This document shows, one piece after another, positions 1-6,149 of a stretch of 9,122 nt of DNA. The stretch spans positions 1 to 9,122 of the forward strand of contig JAJRVG010000086.1 in assembly GCA_021545595.1 (NCBI GenBank). The letters run 5' to 3'. How positions within the stretch are numbered: position 1 is the first letter of the stretch; the number at the start of each line of letters is the position of its first letter. This stretch comes from Zetaproteobacteria bacterium. GTDB taxonomy: Bacteria; Pseudomonadota; Zetaproteobacteria; Mariprofundales; Mariprofundaceae. Both the position numbers and the translations under genes were made by a program. The notes beneath the pieces are model-generated. The model saw nothing but the letters and a program-made list of their open reading frames with translations, did no database searches and was not told the DNA's origin.

Positions 1-357
1 ACCGGTGGTGATTTTAATGCAACTGCCGGAGCTATTCTCTGGGTCTCTGCCATTGCCTCCGCACTGATCGATAATATCCCGTTTGTGGCAACGATGATTC
101 CCCTGATTGAGAATATGGCTCCAACCTTTGGCGGTGCTGATGCGCTGGTACCGCTCTGGTGGGCACTTGCGCTTGGCGCATGCCTGGGCGGCAACGGCAC
201 TCTGATTGGTGCATCAGCCAACCTGATCGTGGCAGGTTTTGCACAGCGTGCAGGACATCCAATCATGTTTCTTCAATTTATGAAGCACGCCTTCGGCCTG
301 ATGCTGGTTACTATTGCAATTTCACACATCTACCTCTATCTGCGTTATCTGAATTAA
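1..357 (+). CDS. ArsB/NhaD-type ion transporter, C-terminal part (5' end outside window)
   Basis: The frame is open from base 1 and ends at TAA 355-357, giving the last 118 residues of an integral membrane permease. Visible signatures are a loop reading SALIDNIPFVATMIPLIENM, and further on a conserved GNGTLIGASANLIVAG stretch. This pair (DNIPFVA and N-TLIGASAN) is typical of the ArsB/NhaD/SLC13 (ion transporter) superfamily, where the second motif belongs to the repeated substrate-binding hairpins. The C-terminus is a hydrophobic helix followed by a short polar tail (LYLRYLN), as expected for a complete 3' end. The substrate (arsenite, Na+/H+ or an organic anion) cannot be decided from this fragment. 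The next gene is also a cation/proton-antiporter type, but a 349 bp spacer filled mostly by a repeat element separates them, so an operon is not supported. Confidence 0.85.
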   Translation, partial: TGGDFNATAGAILWVSAIASALIDNIPFVATMIPLIENMAPTFGGADALVPLWWALALGACLGGNGTLIGASANLIVAGFAQRAGHPIMFLQFMKHAFGLMLVTIAISHIYLYLRYLN

Positions 358-402
358 GTTTTTTTGTCAGGGGGTATCCCTAAAGAACGGTTTTTTACAC
401 TG

Positions 403-667
403 GGGCCTGTTGACATAAAATCCAAGCGTAGCGACAAGTCATTTTTGAGTCACTACAAGGCATTTCGAGCGCCACGTGCTGAATGCACATTAGCAAAGAA
501 TAACGCTGGAGTGGTCAAAAATGTCCCGTCCCGCAGGGCTGCATCCGAAATAGAGCCATACATCGTTGCCCGGCGTTCATTTGGATTCACCAAATCTCTC
601 TTCTCGCGTCTTGTTTGGCTCCATTTTGGCCAGCAGCGCATCGTTTGGATTTTATGTCAATAGACCC
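403..667 (-). mobile_element. MITE-like inverted-repeat element, copy 1 (265 bp)
   Basis: The ends are 26 bp imperfect inverted repeats (403-428 and 642-667) that match at 23 positions. The left end begins GGGCCTGTTGACATAAAATC and the right end, read inward, begins GGGTCTATTGACATAAAATC. Reverse-complemented, the whole element aligns end to end with the copy at 1898-2163; a 138 bp core (456-593 here) is gap-free and about 69% identical. An internal inverted repeat pairs 545-558 with 616-629 (12 Watson-Crick pairs, one G-T, one mismatch). No transposase is encoded. The right end is followed by TA, but the left flank does not show a clear matching duplication. The element fills most of the 349 bp between the two transporter genes; the remaining 358-402 and 668-706 show only T-runs and no convincing terminator. 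I do not recognise a named family. The strand assignment is relative to copy 2. Confidence 0.75.
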
Positions 668-706
668 TAGAGTAGCTCATATGTTTGCCTGTTTCTGGAT
701 ATTCAT

Positions 707-1876
707 ATGACAAATGATCCGGTTGTTTTCACGATCTTCCTTATTTTTACAGGTGCCGCAATGCTGGCAACCGCTGCTCTCTATGCGCGCCAGGCTCTGC
801 TGGTCTCCTATATTCTGTTGGGCATATGTATTGGCCCCTGGGGAATAGGGCTTGTTCCGGATCCTCTCATTGTTCAGGCCATTGCTCATATTGGTATTAT
901 TTTTCTGCTCTTTCTGATCGGGCTGAACCTTCCTGCCCAGAAATTTTTCCATATGGTCAGGAAAACAACCATTGTTACCGGGCTAAGCTCACTGCTCTTT
1001 CTGCTTGTTGGAATGGCCTTTGGTCGTTTGTTTGGCTTCAATATGGTTGAGTCACTGGTGATTGGATTTACGCTGATGTTTTCCAGCACCATTATCGGTT
1101 TAAAGCTATTGCCGACGACCGTGCTTCATCATAAGCGGATCGGTGAAGTGATGATCAGCGTGCTGCTGCTTCAGGATGTGATTGCAATTGTTGTACTTAT
1201 GTTTCTGGAGGGCATGAGAAGGGGGGAAATGCCACTGGTTGAAATAGGTTCACTGTTTCTTACTCTACCTCTGATGTTTGCCTTTGCTTATGGGATGGAA
1301 CGCTATCTTCTGAGCAGACTGATTCGGCGATTTGATAAGATTCAGGAGTACATTTTCCTGCTGGCGATTGGCTGGTGCCTGGGTATGGCCGAACTTGCTG
1401 CAGTGTTTGGACTGTCACATGAGATCGGTGCATTCATAGCGGGCGTATCACTTGCAACCGGAATTGTTTCCCAGTTTATTGCAGAAAAGTTGAAGCCACT
1501 GCGTGACTTTTTTCTTGTCATTTTCTTTTTTTCGATTGGAGCAAGCCTGGATCTTGCCGTGCTTCAGGGGGTGATTCTACCAGCACTACTGATTGCCCTG
1601 GCCATGCTGCTATTGAAGCCAGTGGTGTTCAGGTGGCTTTTGAGAAACTCCGGCGAGTCTGTCGGACGTTCAATGGAGGTAGGGTTTCGTCTTGGGCAGA
1701 TGAGTGAGTTTTCACTTCTGATTGCGGTGATGGCATTGCAGGTTGGAATTATCGGAGTAGAAGTATCATCTCTGATTCAGGCAAGCACAGTGATGACTTT
1801 TCTGGTCTCTTCCTACTGGATTGTCTTAAGGTTCCCTACACCTGTTGCTGTTTCAGACAGGCTGCGTAAGGATTAG
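707..1876 (+). CDS. Kef-type (CPA2) cation:proton antiporter, membrane domain only
   Basis: This is a 389-residue, very hydrophobic protein with about 11-12 membrane segments. Family signs are the glycine-rich helix IGIIFLLFLIGLNL (62-75), the LLLQDVIAIVV helix (153-163) with the Gln-Asp pair (156-157) that carries the ion/proton-coupling aspartate in KefB/KefC-type antiporters, the HEIGAFIAGVSLA helix (238-250) and FFFSIGASLDL (273-283). It stops at the end of the membrane domain (…RLRKD). There is no C-terminal TrkA-N/RCK nucleotide-binding domain, so the usual glutathione/NADH-gated regulation of KefB/C is absent; partner subunits could be encoded elsewhere. Start ATG 707 has only a weak GGA 8 nt upstream. 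The inferred role is K+ or Na+ efflux in exchange for protons at the inner membrane; the ion is not determinable. The gene stands alone between two copies of the inverted-repeat element. Confidence 0.88.
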   Translation: MTNDPVVFTIFLIFTGAAMLATAALYARQALLVSYILLGICIGPWGIGLVPDPLIVQAIAHIGIIFLLFLIGLNLPAQKFFHMVRKTTIVTGLSSLLFLLVGMAFGRLFGFNMVESLVIGFTLMFSSTIIGLKLLPTTVLHHKRIGEVMISVLLLQDVIAIVVLMFLEGMRRGEMPLVEIGSLFLTLPLMFAFAYGMERYLLSRLIRRFDKIQEYIFLLAIGWCLGMAELAAVFGLSHEIGAFIAGVSLATGIVSQFIAEKLKPLRDFFLVIFFFSIGASLDLAVLQGVILPALLIALAMLLLKPVVFRWLLRNSGESVGRSMEVGFRLGQMSEFSLLIAVMALQVGIIGVEVSSLIQASTVMTFLVSSYWIVLRFPTPVAVSDRLRKD

Positions 1877-1935
1877 GAGCTTATTACCGCAGAATTAGGG
1901 CCTGTTAACACTAATTGTGATTGAAGCGCTGTAGT

Positions 1936-2020
1936 CCCAAATGAGGCAAGTCAAGGCGAGAGGAGTGAAATTTGGTGATTTCAAATAAACGAAGAGCAAC
2001 GCTGAATAGCCTCATTTGGG
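1936..2020. repeat. Internal 12 bp inverted repeat of element copy 2
   Basis: CCCAAATGAGGC at 1936-1947 is the exact reverse complement of GCCTCATTTGGG at 2009-2020, with a 61 bp loop. The equivalent positions in copy 1 (545-558 and 616-629) have a different sequence that still pairs, so the pairing rather than the sequence is what the two copies share. Confidence 0.8.
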
Positions 2021-2124
2021 GCACAGCCCTCTGGGATAGGCTATTTTTGCACTTTGCTGTGTTGTTTTTCGCTGATGTGCCTCGGGCAGATTACGCTCAA
2101 AACGCCTTGCATAGCCACAAAAAT

Positions 2125-2142
2125 GGTCGTATCGCTACGACC
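2125..2142. repeat. Small perfect hairpin near right end of element copy 2
   Basis: GGTCGTA (2125-2131) and TACGACC (2136-2142) enclose the tetraloop TCGC. The TCGCTACG core is shared with copy 1, but copy 1 does not form the same symmetrical hairpin. No T-tract follows directly, so it is not a standard terminator. Confidence 0.6.
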
Positions 2143-2197
2143 ACAATTAGTGTTAACAGGCCCTAGTGTTCAGGGAGATGGAGTTGTTCACAGGATT

Positions 2198-3442
2198 ATG
2201 ATCAGGTCATATGAATGGATGTTGGCACGCCGCTATCTGCGCTCTCGCAGGGATGAACGATTTGTGTCTGTTATCGGCTGGAGTTCAGCCATTGGTGTGG
2301 CCATTGGTGTGGCTGCACTGATTATTGTGCTGTCGGTGATGTATGGATTTGATGCGGAGTTAAAGGATAAGATTCTCGGCTTCTCATCCCATGTCGATAT
2401 TCAGGGTTCCGGAGAGACGATAGCAGAGTGGCAGGGGTGGCTGAAGCAGGTTGAGTCTCTACCCGGTGTCGAGCGGGCTGCACCCTATATTTCAGCTCAG
2501 GTGCTGGCCAGCCACCGCTCTCAGTCGACAGGTGCAATACTTAAGGGTGTGGATCCACTGCTGGAAACATCAATCGCCAGGCACGTTGTTGTTGGGAATT
2601 TTATCAGCAGCTCTCCCGATACCGCACTGTTTGAGGTTGTGGTGGGTAAAGATCTAGCCCGTAAACTGTCCCTTTCTGTAGGTGATCGGGTGCGGCTTAT
2701 CTCTCCCAAGGGTGGCGTGGGGCCATCTGGCATGTCACCACGTATGCGTGCCTTCAGGGTGGTGGGGATTTTTGATTCCGGATTCTATGAGTATGACGTC
2801 GGGCTGATTGTGACATCGCTGCAGTCGGTTCAGAGGTTGAATCGATTGGGCAACCGTGTGACCGGGATTGAGCTCCATCTTGATGACAGGGAGCGTGCGG
2901 GTGCGGTAGCACTTGCCGTGCGTATGGTTCTTCCTGCAGAGGCATGGGTGACAGACTGGAGACAACGTCATCGCTCCTTTTTTAAGGCGCTGAAGACCGA
3001 ACGGGTAGTGATGGGCGTGATCCTCTCCCTGATTGTGATGGTTGCCCTGTTTAACATGGTCTCCTCACTTGTGATGGTGGTGATGGAGCGGCGCAGGGAG
3101 ATTGCCATTCTTAAAACGGTTGGAGCGACCCACTTTTCGATTATGCGGATATTTATCATGATGGGCTCGCTTCTCTCCGGGCTGGGAACCATGGCGGGAG
3201 TCGCCTTCGGATTGTTGCTGGCCTGGAAACTTGATGTGCTGCTCTCATTGATCGAAAATATTACAGGGGTGACATTCCTTTCCGGAGATGTCTATTATAT
3301 CGACCATGTTCCATCCATTATTGATCCGGCCTCTATCACTGTTGTGGTCACGGCCAGCCTGTTGATGGGTCTCATTGCAACAGTATATCCTGCGTGGCGG
3401 GCGGCTGGTGTGCCTCCTGCTGATGCCCTGCGGTACGAGTAG
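2198..3442 (+). CDS. lolC: LolC/LolE-family lipoprotein-releasing ABC permease
   Basis: This 414-residue inner-membrane subunit belongs to the Lol transporter, which extracts outer-membrane lipoproteins from the inner membrane and passes them to LolA. Layout: N-terminal SYEWMLARRYLRSRR (4-18), the usual LolC/E opening; TM1 about 22-49; a large periplasmic domain (about 50-265); then three membrane segments (about 268-296, 312-345, 377-398) of the FtsX/MacB permease domain. The cytoplasmic coupling segment ERRREIAILKTVGAT (297-311) and the ending PAWRAAGVPPADALRYE are diagnostic. ATG 2198 was chosen because the family N-terminus begins there. The frame is open further back (to an ATG at 2054), but that stretch lies in the repeat element. 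The only nearby Shine-Dalgarno-like sequence is AGGA, 2 nt from the start, or a distant CAGGGAG. No second permease gene is present here, so it may act as a homodimer with LolD, or the partner may lie elsewhere. Confidence 0.92.
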   Translation: MIRSYEWMLARRYLRSRRDERFVSVIGWSSAIGVAIGVAALIIVLSVMYGFDAELKDKILGFSSHVDIQGSGETIAEWQGWLKQVESLPGVERAAPYISAQVLASHRSQSTGAILKGVDPLLETSIARHVVVGNFISSSPDTALFEVVVGKDLARKLSLSVGDRVRLISPKGGVGPSGMSPRMRAFRVVGIFDSGFYEYDVGLIVTSLQSVQRLNRLGNRVTGIELHLDDRERAGAVALAVRMVLPAEAWVTDWRQRHRSFFKALKTERVVMGVILSLIVMVALFNMVSSLVMVVMERRREIAILKTVGATHFSIMRIFIMMGSLLSGLGTMAGVAFGLLLAWKLDVLLSLIENITGVTFLSGDVYYIDHVPSIIDPASITVVVTASLLMGLIATVYPAWRAAGVPPADALRYE

Positions 3443-3445
3443 CCT

Positions 3446-4666
3446 ATGTCTATTGACCAATTGCGAAAGAAAGCAAAAACAGCCCTGCTTGATGGTAAAT
3501 ACAAGCAGGCACTGACATTTTTTGATGAGCTGCATGAGGCCGAGCCAGGCGACCTGCGCACCCATGTGAAGCTTGCCGAGCTGCGTGAGAAGACGGGTGA
3601 TACCGCAGCTGCCATTAAAGACTATATTGCTATTGCCAATGCCTATGCTGAGCAGGGGTTTGTGGTTCAGGCCATTGCAATCAACAAGATTATTCTGCGC
3701 CTGGATGAAAACAGGACTGAGGTGAAGGAGCGTCTTAAGAAACTTTCAAGTGAACGTGGTGATGACTGGGCCATTACCACGGTATCTCCGGCTAACGACC
3801 TTAAGGCCATGGATATCAGCGGTAAAGATCGTGCAAAACTGAGTTTTGAGCGTATGCCCCTGCTTTCCGGCCTCTCTGGAGATGAACTGGAGTCATTTAT
3901 GGACTCCCTGGAGTTGCGTGAAGTTCCGGCACATGAATATATTTATCGCCGTGGTGAAATCGGTGACCATCTCTATCTGATAGGCATGGGAAGTGTTGGG
4001 CTGGAAGCAGCCATTGTATCAGGTGAAAACAGAATTTATTCACGCCTGGGAGAGGGTGATTTTTTTGGTGAACACGCCTTTATGTCCCGCAGTGAGCACC
4101 ATGATGAGGCGATAGCTGAAACTGAGACCAGCGTATTGATGATTAATCGGGAGACATTTGACAGCTGGGTGGAGAAGCACCCCGCGATCCAGTCCACCGT
4201 TGAGGAGTTTTACCGTAAACGTGTGCTTGCCCGTATTCTGGCGATCACACCTGTGTTTGAGGGTGTTCCACCCGGTGCCCGACTGGCACTCTCCGAGAAG
4301 TTTCAACTGAAATCTTTTACCGGTGGCGAGACGGTAGTCAAAGAGGGTGAGGCAGGAGATACATTCTATCTTATCCGTTCAGGGCATGTCGCTGTTTCGA
4401 CATGTGGCATGGGAGGAGAGGGTGAACAGATTGCACTTGGCAAGATGGGGGAGGGAGCCTTTTTTGGTGAGGTTTCTCTGCTGACAGACAAGCCGAGAAC
4501 AGCAACGGTAACTGCTGATGGTGATCTGGAGCTGATGGAGCTCACCCGGGATGATTTTAACGATATTGTTGCCATCCATCCATCGGTTTTGAAGGTGGTC
4601 GAGGCATATCAGAAACAACGGGTTCAGGCTACGATCAAAACACTGATGCGCAGCAAACCCAAATGA
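3446..4666 (+). CDS. TPR protein with two cyclic-nucleotide-binding domains
   Basis: This is a 406-residue soluble protein without a signal peptide or membrane segment. Residues 1-105 form TPR-like helical pairs (DGKYKQALTFFDELHEAEPGD, then a second set around 36-90 with TGDTAAAIKDYIAIANAYAEQ). Two cyclic-nucleotide-binding (CNB) beta-roll domains follow, about 139-245 and 267-380. In the second, the phosphate-binding cassette is canonical (FFGEVSLLTDKPRTATV, 339-355, with E341 and R351). In the first, FFGEHAFMSRSEHHDEAIA (206-224) keeps the FGE but has no arginine at the PR-T/S-A position, so it probably does not bind cNMP. There is no DNA-binding or enzymatic output domain. It starts 3 nt after lolC and ends 4 nt before lolD, so it is almost certainly co-translated with them. 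Its job is unknown; a regulatory or scaffold role for the Lol complex is inference. Confidence 0.85.
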   Translation: MSIDQLRKKAKTALLDGKYKQALTFFDELHEAEPGDLRTHVKLAELREKTGDTAAAIKDYIAIANAYAEQGFVVQAIAINKIILRLDENRTEVKERLKKLSSERGDDWAITTVSPANDLKAMDISGKDRAKLSFERMPLLSGLSGDELESFMDSLELREVPAHEYIYRRGEIGDHLYLIGMGSVGLEAAIVSGENRIYSRLGEGDFFGEHAFMSRSEHHDEAIAETETSVLMINRETFDSWVEKHPAIQSTVEEFYRKRVLARILAITPVFEGVPPGARLALSEKFQLKSFTGGETVVKEGEAGDTFYLIRSGHVAVSTCGMGGEGEQIALGKMGEGAFFGEVSLLTDKPRTATVTADGDLELMELTRDDFNDIVAIHPSVLKVVEAYQKQRVQATIKTLMRSKPK

Positions 4667-4670
4667 TTTT

Positions 4671-5360
4671 GTGACGGATAATCTTCAGCCACTTCTAAAA
4701 ATTCAGGATGTTCATAAGCAGTATGCCTCTCCGGCCGGAGACCTGCATGTACTGCGGGGTGTCTCTTTTACACTTGATGCAGGTGAGTTTCTTGCGGTTG
4801 TGGGAGAATCCGGCTCGGGTAAGAGTACGCTGCTTCAGGTTATTGGCACGCTCGATCAACCGGATCGGGGTAAAGTATGGCTCGAAGGGGAACCTCTGTT
4901 CGGGCTGAACCGGACAGAGCAGGCAAAACTGCGTAATGAAAGCATCGGTTTTGTCTACCAGGCACATCATCTGATACCGGAACTCTCTGCGCTGGAAAAT
5001 GTGATGTTGCCACTGTTGATCCGGGGTGTTCCTGAACCGGATGCATCAGATCGGGCAATGGAACTGTTTATACGCATGGGCCTGAAGGAACGGGCAGATC
5101 ATGTGCCTGCAAAACTGTCCGGTGGTGAAGCTCAACGTGTAGCTGTGGCCAGGGCTCTGGTTGGAAAGCCGCGTCTTCTTCTGGCAGATGAGCCGACAGG
5201 GAACCTGGATGAATCGACAGCACAAGGGGTCTTCGAGGTGCTACAGCAACTCTGCAGGGAGGAGAATGCGGCAGTTGTTATGGTAACCCATAGCAGTGCT
5301 CTGGCACTCTCCTGTGATCGTACTGTGCGGTTGATGAATGGAGAATTATCTGAAATCTGA
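4671..5360 (+). CDS. lolD: LolD, ATPase of the lipoprotein-releasing ABC transporter
   Basis: This 229-residue ABC ATPase powers lipoprotein extraction by the LolC/E permease on the cytoplasmic face of the inner membrane. All motifs are present in order: Walker A GESGSGKS (45-52), Q-loop Q97 within FVYQAHHLIPELSALENVML (94-113), signature LSGGEAQR (149-156), Walker B LLLADEP (169-175) with catalytic E174, D-loop GNLD, and the H-loop histidine in VTHSS (H207). The Q-loop region (YQ-HHL-PE--ALENVMLPLLI) is the version typical of LolD rather than of MacB or FtsE. The start is GTG 4671, 4 nt after the preceding stop; no strong ribosome-binding site is seen, which fits translational coupling. Separation from lolC by an unrelated gene is unusual, since the lol genes are normally adjacent. 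Confidence 0.95.
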   Translation: MTDNLQPLLKIQDVHKQYASPAGDLHVLRGVSFTLDAGEFLAVVGESGSGKSTLLQVIGTLDQPDRGKVWLEGEPLFGLNRTEQAKLRNESIGFVYQAHHLIPELSALENVMLPLLIRGVPEPDASDRAMELFIRMGLKERADHVPAKLSGGEAQRVAVARALVGKPRLLLADEPTGNLDESTAQGVFEVLQQLCREENAAVVMVTHSSALALSCDRTVRLMNGELSEI

Positions 5361-5372
5361 TTCCAAAAATCT

Positions 5373-5400
5373 TTGACGAATCAATAAGTTCTGCTACACT
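5373..5400 (+). promoter_or_regulatory. Candidate sigma-70 promoter of ihfA
   Basis: The -35 TTGACG (5373-5378) and -10 TACACT (5395-5400) are separated by 16 bp, with an upstream TG (5392-5393) forming an extended -10. Transcription would start near 5407, leaving a leader of about 55 nt before the ihfA start. A small GTTAA-TTT-TTAAC hairpin (5435-5447) lies in that leader. It is the best promoter-like match I found in the window, and it sits just after the end of the lol operon. Confidence 0.65.
5379..5391 (+). promoter_or_regulatory. IHF-like binding site inside the ihfA promoter spacer
   Basis: AATCAATAAGTTC matches the IHF consensus WATCAANNNNTTR at every defined position except the last (C instead of A/G). 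It lies exactly between the -35 and -10 hexamers. A short A-run (CAAAAAT, 5364-5370) sits just upstream. IHF bound here would block RNA polymerase, suggesting negative autoregulation as known for ihfA in E. coli. The match is by eye; function is inferred. Confidence 0.5.
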
Positions 5401-5462
5401 CCCTAAAGTTGTTTCGAGTTTTTTGAGGCAACACGTTAATTTTTAACACTGTTGGGGTCATA

Positions 5463-5747
5463 GTGACAAAGGCAGAAATTGCAAAAATTGTACATGATCG
5501 AGTAGGCCTTTCAAAGAAAGAGTCAGGGCAGATTGTTGAAGCTGTTCTGGACGAGATCAAGAAGGCTCTTGAGAGTGGTGAAGATGTTAAGCTCTCCGGC
5601 TTTGGCCATTTCATGGTGAGAGAGAAACATGCCCGCCGTGGACGTAATCCAAAAACCGGTGATGATATTACCATTGCCTCCCGTAGTGTTGTGACCTTTC
5701 GCGCAAGTCAGCTGCTGAAGAAGAAGCTGCTTGGAGATGAGAGATGA
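5463..5747 (+). CDS. ihfA: Integration host factor subunit alpha
   Basis: This 94-residue member of the HU/IHF DNA-bending family is close to the usual ~95-100 residues of IHF-alpha. The N-terminal helices (TKAEIAKIVHDRVGLSKKES) are followed by ALESGEDVKLSGFGHFMVRE (35-54) and the DNA-contacting arm RRGRNPKTGDDITIASRSVV, whose Pro63 is the residue that wedges between base pairs. The VKLSGFG and GRNPKTG motifs, together with the ihfA-merR-tRNA-Pro neighbourhood, favour IHF-alpha over HU or IHF-beta. The start is GTG 5463, with TGGGGT (5453-5458) as a modest ribosome-binding site. The stop overlaps the next gene's start by 4 nt (ATGA). In many proteobacteria ihfA follows pheT; here it has its own promoter after lolD. 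Confidence 0.93.
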   Translation: MTKAEIAKIVHDRVGLSKKESGQIVEAVLDEIKKALESGEDVKLSGFGHFMVREKHARRGRNPKTGDDITIASRSVVTFRASQLLKKKLLGDER

Positions 5748-6121
5748 ATCCTCAGGCAAAGGCGCTGATCACAGCCGGCGTTGAAGTTCCGGAGCTTCCT
5801 GACAAGCTTTTCTTCTCTATCCGTGAAGTGAGTGAACTGTGCCATATTGAGCCGCATGTCCTTCGTTACTGGGAGACCGAGTTCAGGCATATCAAGCCTG
5901 TCAAAAAGAGTGGTAATCGTCGCTTTTACAGACATCGCGACGTCTATGCGGTTCTTCAGATCAAGCATCTTCTCTATGATCTTAATTTCACCATTCGTGG
6001 TGCAAAGAAGCGGCTGATGAGTGGCGACCTCAGTGAGATTGTTGATCAACAGGATGCCCAGACCTCACTCCGCATGATCCGGGAAGAGCTGATATCTATC
6101 AGAGATTTACTGTCCGACTAA
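5744..6121 (+). CDS. MerR-family transcriptional regulator downstream of ihfA
   Basis: This is a 125-residue protein. Residues 23-92 are a MerR-type winged helix-turn-helix: FSIREVSELCHIEPHVLRYWE (24-44) is the HTH with the family's L-RYWE signature, and GNRRFYRHRDVYAVLQIKHL is the wing and following helix. The short C-terminal helix (about 106-124) is a likely dimerisation element. There is no effector-binding domain and no cysteine set for metals, so it resembles the small, functionally uncharacterised MerR proteins found between ihfA and tRNA-Pro in many proteobacteria. Its ATG overlaps the ihfA stop (ATGA, 5744-5747), and GGAGATGAG (5733-5741) is its ribosome-binding site, so the two are co-translated. 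Target genes are unknown. Confidence 0.9.
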   Translation: MNPQAKALITAGVEVPELPDKLFFSIREVSELCHIEPHVLRYWETEFRHIKPVKKSGNRRFYRHRDVYAVLQIKHLLYDLNFTIRGAKKRLMSGDLSEIVDQQDAQTSLRMIREELISIRDLLSD

Positions 6122-6132
6122 TTTTTTATACA
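6106..6132 (+). promoter_or_regulatory. Possible promoter for tRNA-Pro
   Basis: A TATACA -10-like hexamer (6127-6132) ends 17 nt before the mature tRNA. The best upstream hexamer, TTTACT (6106-6111), is only 15 bp away, so the pairing is weak. Read-through from ihfA-merR is the alternative, since no terminator separates merR from the tRNA. Confidence 0.3.
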
Positions 6133-6149
6133 TTTCATCGCAAGTGAAA

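Larger units (their letters stand above)
1898..2163 (+). mobile_element. MITE-like inverted-repeat element, copy 2 (266 bp)
   Basis: The ends are perfect 22 bp inverted repeats (1898-1919 and 2142-2163) beginning GGGCCTGTTAACACTAATTG, with weaker complementarity continuing a few bases inward. TA dinucleotides directly flank both ends (1896-1897 and 2164-2165), consistent with a TA-type target duplication. Inside are a perfect 12 bp inverted repeat (1936-1947 with 2009-2020) and a 7 bp hairpin with a TCGC loop (2125-2142). The element aligns over its full length with the reverse complement of 403-667. It begins 21 nt after the antiporter stop and ends 34 nt before the lolC start, so it forms almost the whole upstream region of the lol operon. 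No transposase is present. The ends loosely resemble those of non-autonomous elements mobilised by DDE transposases; this assignment is inference only. Confidence 0.8.

Noticed and set aside
369..381. AGGG-GGTAT-CCCT hairpin as terminator of the first transporter gene
   Set aside because: The stem is only 4 bp and the T-run (395-ish) does not follow it directly; the longer T-run at 359-365 precedes it.
364..663. Plus-strand open frame of 99 codons across element copy 1
   Set aside because: It lies almost wholly within the repeat element, has no ribosome-binding site and runs through both terminal repeats.
2125..2165. Terminator at the right end of element copy 2
   Set aside because: The hairpin is clean but is followed by ACAATTAGTG, not a T-tract.
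1972..2166. Open frame of 64 codons in element copy 2 as a small gene
   Set aside because: The matching frame in copy 1 is similar, but base changes are not concentrated at third positions and its last codons read through the terminal repeat.
3245..3615. Two 106-codon minus-strand frames across the lolC end and the CNB gene start
   Set aside because: They are antisense to two well-supported genes, with compositions typical of shadow frames and no recognisable domain.
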